A stretch of DNA of 25,299 nucleotides from JBDRLH01 sp043813215 (GTDB taxonomy: Bacteria > Patescibacteriota > Minisyncoccia > Minisyncoccales > JAQTPW01). The position numbers were made by a program, and so were the translations under genes. Shown one piece after another: positions 7,598-13,633 of this stretch. The stretch lies in assembly GCA_043813215.1 (NCBI GenBank), contig JBDRLH010000033.1, positions 1 through 25,299 on the forward strand, given 5' to 3'. Position 1 is the first letter of the stretch; the number at the start of each line of letters is the position of its first letter. A model generated the notes under the pieces. The model searched no databases. It was not told the origin of the DNA and saw only the letters and a program-made list of their open reading frames with translations.

Positions 7598-8890
7598 ATG
7601 TCTAACAAAAAAAAGGCTTTTTCTGTTTTTGCGTTTTTTTTCATTTCCGTTGTTTTCGGAGGATTTTTTTTATTCAAATATAATTTCATAGAAATCAAAA
7701 AAGAGGCTGAAAAACAAGCCGACCCCGTTTTTAAAAGCGCTGATTCTGCGACGACAGCCTTAAAGAACAGCCCTCCCGCACCCATCACCAGCCAAGACGT
7801 TTTTGAGCGATTAGAAATTACAGAAGAAGAAAAAATTAAAAAAGAAGCCGTTCGGAAAAGAGCCGATAACGTCAAGGGAGTATATATAAACGGATATTCG
7901 GCGAGTTTCGAAAATTCTGCGGTTCGCCAGAATATAAAAAATCTTTTGGTTACGACCGAATTGAATTCAATAGTTATAGACGTGAAAGAAGCGGAAGGCC
8001 CCTATATGCCGGGCTCCATGAAAAAATTCATTGATGATCTTCACAAAGACAATATTTGGGTGATCGCCAGAATTTGCGTTTTTCGAGATTCGTCATTGAT
8101 AGAAAAAAATCCCGAATGGTATCTTAAATACAATGCCACAACTTCAGCGACAACTTCGGAACTTTGGAAAGATTCGGGCGGGGGATATTGGCTGGATCCG
8201 GCAAGCCCCGATGTCCAAAATTATATAATTAATTTTTCAAAAAAAGTAATTGATTTCGGATTTGACGAACTTCAATTTGATTATATCCGCTTTCCTTCGG
8301 ACGGCGATTTGGGAACAATTATTTATCCTTTTTACGACAGAGAGAAAGAGAAGTCAGAAGTAATGAAAGGCTTTTTTTCAAATCTTTCTGAATCGTTAAA
8401 AAATTACAGGTATTCGGTCGTTCTTTCAGTAGATTTTTTCGGATATGTCGCCACTCAATACCGGGCCCTGACAATCGGCCAGCGGATATCGGATATAATC
8501 GATAAGTTTGATTTCGTTTCTTTTATGTTATACCCCAGCCATTTCTATGGGGGGTTCAGCGTCCCCAAGGATTCAGAAAGAGGATTGCCCGCCGTTTATT
8601 TTCCTTACAACGCCACCGACACTGATTCGGTTTCTTCCAGCCATCCTTACGAAGTTATTTTAAGATCCATTTTTAAGGCCTTAGATTTCTTGAATAATGC
8701 CAGCTCAACAACTAAAATCCGTCCTTGGCTGCAGGATTTTAACCTTAAACTAGATACTGACAGGGGAATTTATTATGATGCCGCAAAAGTCAGATCTCAA
8801 ATCCAGGCCGCCGAAGATGCCGGCGCTTCGGGCTGGCTGTTGTGGAATCCGTCCAATGTCTACACAAAAGACGCCCTGATGCCGGAATAA
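7598..8890 (+). CDS. Putative glycoside hydrolase, DUF4015 family (TIM barrel)
   Basis: The product is 430 aa. An N-terminal signal anchor (about residues 5-25) is followed by a linker and a barrel domain beginning at VKGVYINGYSA. Family landmarks are SIVIDVKEAEGP, WVIARICVFRD, WLDPASPDVQNYI and the acidic strand FGFDELQFDYIRFPSDGD, which carries the likely catalytic acids. The C-terminus has RPWLQDFNL and SGWLLWNPSNVY, as in this family. DUF4015 proteins are distant relatives of GH13-like barrels; the substrate is unknown and is probably a surface or environmental glycan. No Shine-Dalgarno site is visible, so translation may be coupled to the upstream AAA+ gene. A strong terminator follows. 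Confidence 0.88.
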   Translation: MSNKKKAFSVFAFFFISVVFGGFFLFKYNFIEIKKEAEKQADPVFKSADSATTALKNSPPAPITSQDVFERLEITEEEKIKKEAVRKRADNVKGVYINGYSASFENSAVRQNIKNLLVTTELNSIVIDVKEAEGPYMPGSMKKFIDDLHKDNIWVIARICVFRDSSLIEKNPEWYLKYNATTSATTSELWKDSGGGYWLDPASPDVQNYIINFSKKVIDFGFDELQFDYIRFPSDGDLGTIIYPFYDREKEKSEVMKGFFSNLSESLKNYRYSVVLSVDFFGYVATQYRALTIGQRISDIIDKFDFVSFMLYPSHFYGGFSVPKDSERGLPAVYFPYNATDTDSVSSSHPYEVILRSIFKALDFLNNASSTTKIRPWLQDFNLKLDTDRGIYYDAAKVRSQIQAAEDAGASGWLLWNPSNVYTKDALMPE

Positions 8891-8910
8891 GTATTGAATA
8901 TATAGCAGTT

Positions 8911-8940
8911 AACAGCTTCGGAAAAACGAAGCTGTTTTAT
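8911..8940 (+). terminator. Intrinsic terminator after the DUF4015 gene
   Basis: A perfect 10-bp stem AACAGCTTCG/CGAAGCTGTT closes the loop GAAAAA and runs into TTTTATTG. It ends the run that starts at 3854. Confidence 0.92.
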
Positions 8941-9017
8941 TGTTAATTGAGTCAACTGTGGATTTCCTGTGCAAAAGTGATAATTTTAAGCTTATTTTTC
9001 AGAGTGGGGGAATGTGG

Positions 9018-9047
9018 TTGACCAGATGCCATGAAAGAGAGTATTAT
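9018..9047 (+). promoter_or_regulatory. Candidate sigma70-type promoter for mraZ
   Basis: TTGACC (9018-9023), an 18-base spacer and TATTAT (9042-9047). Transcription would start near 9054, just before the triple MraZ-box array, leaving a leader of about 65 bases. Confidence 0.55.
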
Positions 9048-9056
9048 GGATACAGA

Positions 9057-9081
9057 TGGGGAGCTGTGGATAAATGTGGGA
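9057..9081 (+). promoter_or_regulatory. MraZ-box array (TGGGN repeats with 5-base spacers)
   Basis: TGGGG (9057-9061), TGGAT (9067-9071) and TGGGA (9077-9081) are spaced by exactly five bases (AGCTG, AAATG), giving a 10-bp period. This matches the known MraZ operator design, TGGGN direct repeats with 5-bp spacers. A similar pair, TGGGG (9005-9009) and TGGTT (9015-9019), lies at the -35 hexamer, and a further TGGGG is at 9095-9099 out of phase. Autoregulation of the operon by MraZ is expected. TGTGGATAA (9065-9073), which overlaps the array, is a perfect DnaA box on the minus strand. Confidence 0.7.
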
Positions 9082-9120
9082 AAAGTAGTTAAAATGGGGG
9101 ATAACTCAAAATCATAAAAT

Positions 9121-9552
9121 ATGTTTATTGGAGAATATCAATATACAATTGATCAAAAAAAGCGACTGGCCATCCCTCAAAAACTAAGGTCTGTCTTGGG
9201 AAAAAAAGCAGTCATTACCAGGGGTCTGGATCAATGTCTGTGGCTATATCCCACAAAAGAATGGAATATTTTGGCAAAAAAATTGAGCCGACTTCCGCTG
9301 TCTCAAGCCGACGCCAGAGGATTTGCCAGGATTATGCTGACTGGCGCCATGGAAGTGAACATTGATAATCTGGGAAGAATTTTAGTGCCGGATTATTTAA
9401 AAAATTACGCGTTTTTGAATAAAAGAATAGTCGTTGCCGGAGTCTACAATAGAATTGAAATTTGGGACCAAGCAAAATGGAGAGAGTATTCTGAGAAAAC
9501 AGAAAAGGAGGTGGGGGATATAGCGGAACGTCTTAAAGAATTGGGAGTATAA
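9121..9552 (+). CDS. mraZ: Transcriptional regulator MraZ
   Basis: The product is 143 aa, normal for MraZ. It has the two AbrB-like MraZ repeats, each with the DxxxR motif: DQKKRLAIP at residues 11-19 and DNLGRILVPDYL in the second half. MraZ forms a ring-shaped oligomer that binds TGGGN repeats and controls the dcw operon, and such repeats lie directly upstream. The start ATG at 9121 gives the canonical MFIGEYQYTID N-terminus. No Shine-Dalgarno site is visible. rsmH follows after 7 bases. Confidence 0.97.
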   Translation: MFIGEYQYTIDQKKRLAIPQKLRSVLGKKAVITRGLDQCLWLYPTKEWNILAKKLSRLPLSQADARGFARIMLTGAMEVNIDNLGRILVPDYLKNYAFLNKRIVVAGVYNRIEIWDQAKWREYSEKTEKEVGDIAERLKELGV

Positions 9553-9559
9553 ATTTAAT

Positions 9560-10441
9560 ATGCATATACCCGTTTTACAAAAAGAAGCAATAGAATATCT
9601 GAATCCTGAATCCAATGAGAATTTTATCGATTGCACAATAAACGGAGGAGGCCACGCATTAGCAATCTTAGAAAAGACAGCTCCTAGGGGAAGATTATTG
9701 GGTATAGACCTGGACAGAGAACAAATTCAAAATTCAAAATTCAAAAATCAAAATTTAAAAAAAAGACTGATATTGGTGAATGATAATTTTGCGAACCTTG
9801 AAAAAATAATCAAAGAGCATAAATTCAAGAAGATTTCCGGGATTCTTTTGGATCTCGGCTTCTCAAGCTGGCACATAGAAGAATCTGGCAGAGGGTTCAG
9901 CTTTTCAAAAAAAGAGCCGCTTGATATGAGATATGACGTCAATTTCCCGCTGACTGCGGAAAAAATATTGAATTATTGGTCCGAACTCGACCTTGAAAAA
10001 ATATTGAGAGAATATGGCCAAGAACCTTTTTCAAAAGAAATAGCCAAAGGAATTATAGAAGCCAGAAAGCTCATCCAAATTAAAAATACCCTTCAGCTGG
10101 TGGGAATTATCGGAAGATTCGTCGATTCGAAATACCGCCGCCAAAAGATACATTTTGCCACTCGTACTTTCCAGGCTTTAAGAATTGCAGTCAATGACGA
10201 GCTGGATAATCTTAAAAAAGTCCTGCCTCGGGCGCTAGAAGCCCTAGAAAAAGAAGGAAGATTGGTAGTAATTTCCTTCCATTCTTTGGAAGACGGAATT
10301 GTTAAAAATTTTTTTGAAATAGGCGAAAAAAGAGGGTCGTTGAAAGTTTTAACAAAAAAGCCGGCGCTCCCTCAAAAAATTGAAATTATCAATAATAACA
10401 GGGCCAGATCGGCCAAATTAAGAGCAGCAGAAAAAATATGA
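9560..10441 (+). CDS. rsmH: 16S rRNA (cytosine-1402 N4) methyltransferase RsmH
   Basis: The product is 293 aa, slightly shorter than in E. coli. The N-terminus HIPVLQKEAIEYL is typical. The SAM-binding motif FIDCTINGGGHALAIL is followed by LLGIDLDREQI, and later GILLDLGFSS and RRQKIHFATRTFQALRIAVN fit the family, as does VVISFHSLEDGIVKNFF. It methylates C1402 in the ribosomal P site. Just after GIDLDREQI the gene carries an AT-rich repeat that encodes NSKFKNQNLKK, extending a surface helix. Its TGA overlaps the ATG of ftsL (ATGA), which indicates translational coupling. Confidence 0.97.
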   Translation: MHIPVLQKEAIEYLNPESNENFIDCTINGGGHALAILEKTAPRGRLLGIDLDREQIQNSKFKNQNLKKRLILVNDNFANLEKIIKEHKFKKISGILLDLGFSSWHIEESGRGFSFSKKEPLDMRYDVNFPLTAEKILNYWSELDLEKILREYGQEPFSKEIAKGIIEARKLIQIKNTLQLVGIIGRFVDSKYRRQKIHFATRTFQALRIAVNDELDNLKKVLPRALEALEKEGRLVVISFHSLEDGIVKNFFEIGEKRGSLKVLTKKPALPQKIEIINNNRARSAKLRAAEKI

Positions 10442-10746
10442 TAAAAACATTAATTTTAAGGCAAAATAAGAATATTTTAATCCTAACAGCTTTTTTGATT
10501 ATTTTTTCTTTGCTGGTTTCTTATATATTTCAGATAAATAATTTAGTTTCAAAAAGCTATTCTCTGCAAAGTTACCAGAAAAATATAGAAAAGGTTTCCT
10601 CAGAAAACGAAAAAATGGAATCAAGTTTAGCCGGCGCAGGATCTTTGCAGAATGCGGAAGCAAGAATTTCAAAGCTTGGATTCGAAGAAATCACCAAAAT
10701 ACATTATATCCAAATTTCAGGAAATACGGCTGTTTCGGTAAAGTAG
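10438..10746 (+). CDS. ftsL: FtsL-like cell-division protein
   Basis: The product is 102 aa: a short cytoplasmic N-terminus, one TM helix (about 10-31, ILILTAFLIIFSLLVSYIF), then a coiled-coil-like region (about 35-70) and a short tail. This topology, and the position between rsmH and the division transpeptidase gene, are those of FtsL, which links the divisome to FtsB/DivIC. Sequence similarity in this family is always weak, so the call leans on topology and gene order. Confidence 0.8.
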   Translation: MIKTLILRQNKNILILTAFLIIFSLLVSYIFQINNLVSKSYSLQSYQKNIEKVSSENEKMESSLAGAGSLQNAEARISKLGFEEITKIHYIQISGNTAVSVK

Positions 10747-10757
10747 ATTTTACATTT

Positions 10758-12434
10758 ATGAACGGCTTGCGCTCAAACTTAATAATACTTTTAATTTTTT
10801 TGGCTTCGGCGACTGTCATCGGTCGCTTATTTTATTTCCAGGTACTGAATTACCAATATTGGCGAGCCATGGCTCAGGGTCAGCAAAATACATTTAAAGA
10901 AGTTTTGGGCGAAAGAGGGGAGATTTTTTTGGAAGGCAATTCCCTTCCTGTGGCGCAAAACCGCGACGCCACCTTTGTTTACATGTCGCCGGCTGAAATT
11001 CGAGACCAGGAAAACACAGTCAAAATTTTGAGTGAAATCTTGGGGCGAAAAGAAGAATTGATTTTAGAAAAACTAAAAAACAGCGGTTCTCTTTTTGAAT
11101 TATTAAAAGATAATCTTAGCGACCAGGAATTAGAGGCAATAAACCGCCAGAATCTTCAGGGGATTTATGTGGGATCAAAAAGGCAGAGATATTATCCGCA
11201 AGGAACTTTGGTTTCAAATATTTTGGGATTTGTTGACAAAAATGGAGACGGCCAGTACGGGCTCGAAGGTTATTACAATAATATTTTAAAAGGGCAGGAA
11301 AATGTTTTACAGGGTGAAAAATGGCCCCAGGGTTTTTTATTTTTTGCCGGTGACAATCAGGGATCGGACCTCAATCTGACGATTGATTACAATATCCAAT
11401 TTATGTCAGAAAAACTTTTAAAAAACGCCGTTGAAAATCTCGGGGCCGAAGGCGGCCAAATCATAGTGGTCGATCCGGCTTCCGGAGCTATTATAGCCCT
11501 GGCCGATTATCCGAACTTTGATCCAAATTATTATTCGGATTATTCCAAGGAGGACTGGCAAATTTTTAAAAATTCGGCCGCTCAGGACTTGTTTGAGCCA
11601 GGTTCAGCTCTAAAGCCGATTACCATGGCCATCGGCTTAGAGGAAGGCAAAATTGGTCCCAAAACAACTTATATCGACGAGGGTTTTGTAAAATTCGGCG
11701 GCAATACGCTTTACAATTATGACGGAAGAAAATACGGCCAGCAAACCATGACCCAGGTTTTGGAAAAATCTATCAATACCGGAGCGGTTTTTGTTGAAGA
11801 ACTTATTGCGCACAATGTTTTTATTGATTATCTCAATAAATTCGGGCTGTTTGAGAAAACAGGGATTGATACCCAGGAAGTTTTTTCAGAAAATAAAGAA
11901 TTAAAAAAGGGATACGATGTAAATTATGCTACGGCCGCTTATGGTCAGGGCATCGAGATGACTTCGATGCAACTGATGCGGGCTTTTTGTGCCCTGGTCA
12001 ACGGCGGCAAAATGCCGAGACTCTATCTGGTGGATAAAATTACCGAAAACGGCAAAATCGTTAAAACCCAGCCGGAATTTTCAGATCAGATTATTTCTTC
12101 AAAAACATCATCTCAAGTGACGGCCATGATGGTTTCGGTGGTTGAAAACGGATACGGCAAGGCGGCCAAAATTCCCGGCTATTATATAGGAGGCAAGACA
12201 GGAACCGCCCAGATTCCATATTCGGCTCTGGGCATTAATAAATCGGGATATTCTGAAAAAACCATTCAGAGTTTCATAGGTTTCGGTCCGGCTTTTTTGC
12301 CAAAGTTTGTTATTTTAGTCAAATTGGATAACCCCAAGGCAAAAACGGCGGAATACTCGGCGGTGCCCGTTTTTCAAGATTTGGCAAAATATATAATAAA
12401 TTACTGGCAGCTGGCTCCCGATTATCAGTTATAA
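10758..12434 (+). CDS. ftsI: Class B penicillin-binding protein (FtsI/PBP2-like transpeptidase)
   Basis: The product is 558 aa. An N-terminal TM anchor (about 7-26) and a pedestal domain (about 30-200, including RQRYYPQGTLVSNILGFVD) come before the transpeptidase domain. All three active-site motifs are present: S283-A-L-K286, S338-I-N340 and K480-T-G482. It cross-links septal peptidoglycan at the division site. No PASTA domains are present. It is the last gene of the operon; mraY and the mur genes do not follow. Context favours FtsI over an elongation PBP. Confidence 0.93.
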   Translation: MNGLRSNLIILLIFLASATVIGRLFYFQVLNYQYWRAMAQGQQNTFKEVLGERGEIFLEGNSLPVAQNRDATFVYMSPAEIRDQENTVKILSEILGRKEELILEKLKNSGSLFELLKDNLSDQELEAINRQNLQGIYVGSKRQRYYPQGTLVSNILGFVDKNGDGQYGLEGYYNNILKGQENVLQGEKWPQGFLFFAGDNQGSDLNLTIDYNIQFMSEKLLKNAVENLGAEGGQIIVVDPASGAIIALADYPNFDPNYYSDYSKEDWQIFKNSAAQDLFEPGSALKPITMAIGLEEGKIGPKTTYIDEGFVKFGGNTLYNYDGRKYGQQTMTQVLEKSINTGAVFVEELIAHNVFIDYLNKFGLFEKTGIDTQEVFSENKELKKGYDVNYATAAYGQGIEMTSMQLMRAFCALVNGGKMPRLYLVDKITENGKIVKTQPEFSDQIISSKTSSQVTAMMVSVVENGYGKAAKIPGYYIGGKTGTAQIPYSALGINKSGYSEKTIQSFIGFGPAFLPKFVILVKLDNPKAKTAEYSAVPVFQDLAKYIINYWQLAPDYQL

Positions 12435-12439
12435 AACCA

Positions 12440-12467
12440 TTGACACGGCCTAAAGATTTGCTAATAT
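12440..12467 (+). promoter_or_regulatory. Strong sigma70-type promoter
   Basis: A consensus TTGACA (12440-12445), a 16-base spacer and TAATAT (12462-12467), 5 bases after the ftsI stop codon. Transcription would start near 12474 and enter the structured region at 12523-12598. Confidence 0.6.
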
Positions 12468-12473
12468 TGATAT

Positions 12474-12598
12474 GGAATAAAATATGAATATCCTTAATTA
12501 TATTCTTGCAATTAAATGTATTGGTCCTGAGACCTGCTGAGTTTTTTTGCGGAAATAAGAAATAAAAATTCAGCTGGTCTGCAGGGACCAGTTTTTTT
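12474..12598 (+). ncRNA. Candidate structured leader or small RNA ending in an intrinsic terminator
   Basis: About 125 nt lie between the promoter and a T7 tract. GGTCCTGAGACCTGCTGAG (12523-12541) can pair almost fully with 12569-12589 (TTCAGCTGGTCTGCAGGGACC), and the pairing extends inward through T5/A5 at 12542-12546 and 12564-12568. Alternatively each side folds locally: GGTC/GACC at 12523-12534, and CTGGTC/GACCAG (12574-12591) followed by T7. The alternatives are mutually exclusive, as in an attenuator, or the RNA may simply be a terminated small RNA. It lies upstream of the unknown gene at 12649. No known riboswitch or T-box signature was recognised. Confidence 0.45.
12574..12598 (+). 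terminator. Intrinsic terminator inside the leader of the 12649 gene
   Basis: The stem CTGGTC (12574-12579)/GACCAG (12586-12591) with loop TGCAGG is followed by seven T residues (12592-12598). Confidence 0.8.
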
Positions 12599-12648
12599 AT
12601 GGACATTTACAATCAAATAATGAATATTCGCAATACAAAGGAGGGACA

Positions 12649-12954
12649 TTGAAAAATATAACAGTAGATCTGAATCCGGAAAAGAAGAGAATGAACCGAA
12701 AAATAATTCACAAAGCAACCGCGATTGACCGCCAGCCGGCAAGCGACAAACAGGCAAGCAATGATCGCCCAACGCTTGATCTGACAATCGTGACAAAAGA
12801 AGGTGAACTCATGGTTTTAAAAGGAAAAGTCTATTGGAACAGCCCTTTTTTTCAAAAGAAATACATGATATTCCCGATGTCAGATGGGCAGATTACTACG
12901 AACGGTATGTCGTTTGCAATGAAGCGAACTATTGAAGCTTCTTTTTGCGAATAA
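12649..12954 (+). CDS. Small unknown protein with strong Shine-Dalgarno site
   Basis: The product is 101 aa, starting at TTG 12649. AAGGAGGG (12638-12645) lies 3-4 bases upstream, a strong though close ribosome-binding site. Residues 1-45 are polar and basic (EKKRMNRKIIHK, then DRQPASDKQASNDRP), probably disordered. Residues about 45-101 look like a small beta-rich domain (LDLTIVTKEGELMVLKGKVY). No TM helix or signal peptide is visible. The gene is a single unit between a terminated leader and its own terminator. No family was recognised. Confidence 0.65.
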   Translation: MKNITVDLNPEKKRMNRKIIHKATAIDRQPASDKQASNDRPTLDLTIVTKEGELMVLKGKVYWNSPFFQKKYMIFPMSDGQITTNGMSFAMKRTIEASFCE

Positions 12955-12961
12955 TTACAGG

Positions 12962-12991
12962 GCCGCCTCATGCAAGGCGGCTTTTTATTTT
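12962..12991 (+). terminator. Intrinsic terminator after the 12649 gene
   Basis: The stem GCCGCCT (12962-12968)/AGGCGGC (12975-12981) with loop CATGCA is followed by TTTTTATTTT. Confidence 0.92.
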
Positions 12992-12998
12992 AAGTCAA

Positions 12999-13027
12999 TA
13001 GACAAAATATAAATTCTGTGTTATTAA
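12999..13027 (+). promoter_or_regulatory. Candidate promoter for the 13077 gene
   Basis: TAGACA (12999-13004), a 17-base spacer and TATTAA (13022-13027). The leader would be about 43 bases and contains the AAAGGAGG ribosome-binding site. Confidence 0.45.
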
Positions 13028-13076
13028 TGAAAATAGTCCTTCATAGTGGGGGTGGTGATCTAAAAGGAGGCAAGAA

Positions 13077-13484
13077 GTGACAAAACATGCTAAATCCAGA
13101 CGGACAGAACTGAAAGGTTGGAGGTCAACCAAAGATCAGCTGCCTGCCGGTATTAACTCGACTGATCTTGAAAAGATGGCGGGCCGAGTCAAGCGAATCT
13201 TGGATAACGGCCACAATCTTTCAAAAGGAGATTTGGCGATTCTTAAACAAGTCCATCTTCTTTGTCTTAGAACAGTTGCCGTTTCAAGAAGAGGCAATTT
13301 GAACAAACTTACTGATCAGCTTTCCGATCATAGCAATACTCTTCATAAATACGGATTCAAAGAAGATAAACACATCGTTCCATTGAATCTTTGGGTTACG
13401 AGAAGAGTATTTCATGAAGAGGAAGGAATCGAAAAGTTGCTCAGGCGAGTAGAGGCAAAAATAGCAGAAATCAACAAAAACTAA
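13077..13484 (+). CDS. Small unknown basic, helical protein
   Basis: The product is 135 aa from GTG 13077, which is set by a near-perfect Shine-Dalgarno site (AAAGGAGG, 13063-13070) 6 bases upstream. The protein is soluble, basic and mostly predicted helical: a basic N-terminus (TKHAKSRRTELKGWR), a middle segment (LEKMAGRVKRILDNGHNLSKG) and a charged C-terminal helix (EKLLRRVEAKIAEINKN). No cysteines suited to metal binding, no TM helix and no known motif are visible. It sits alone between the 12649 gene and tRNA-Glu. A nucleic-acid-binding role would fit the charge but is only a guess. Confidence 0.65.
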   Translation: MTKHAKSRRTELKGWRSTKDQLPAGINSTDLEKMAGRVKRILDNGHNLSKGDLAILKQVHLLCLRTVAVSRRGNLNKLTDQLSDHSNTLHKYGFKEDKHIVPLNLWVTRRVFHEEEGIEKLLRRVEAKIAEINKN

Positions 13485-13506
13485 TAGATCATCCACCCCT
13501 TCCCCC

Positions 13507-13582
13507 GCCGCTTTCGTCTAGCCTGGTTTAGGACGCCGGGTTCTCATCCCGAAAATCATGGGTTCAAATCCCATAAGCGGCA
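13507..13582 (+). tRNA. tRNA-Glu (anticodon CTC)
   Basis: A 76-nt cloverleaf: acceptor GCCGCTT/AAGCGGC, D stem GTCT/GGAC, anticodon stem CCGGG/CCCGA with loop TTCTCAT (anticodon CTC at 13543-13545), T stem ATGGG/CCCAT with loop TTCAAAT, and discriminator A. CCA is not encoded. The outermost anticodon-stem pair is a C-A mismatch. It reads GAG codons. Confidence 0.94.
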
Positions 13583-13633
13583 CTTTTTAATGCACCTTAA
13601 AATTATTAAATAATTTGGAAGGAAGTGACAAAA

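Noticed and set aside
8946..9120. Possible origin of replication because of DnaA-box-like sequences
   Set aside because: Only one perfect box is present, the others are weak, no dnaA or dnaN gene is near, and the TGTGG runs are better explained as MraZ boxes.
12523..12598. T-box or other named riboswitch in the leader
   Set aside because: No T-box core sequence or other known aptamer signature was recognised.
12319..12796. Two overlapping minus-strand open frames across the 12435-12648 gap
   Set aside because: They run antisense through ftsI and the 12649 gene, have no ribosome-binding site, and their peptides look like shadows. The plus-strand promoter, hairpins and terminator explain the region better.
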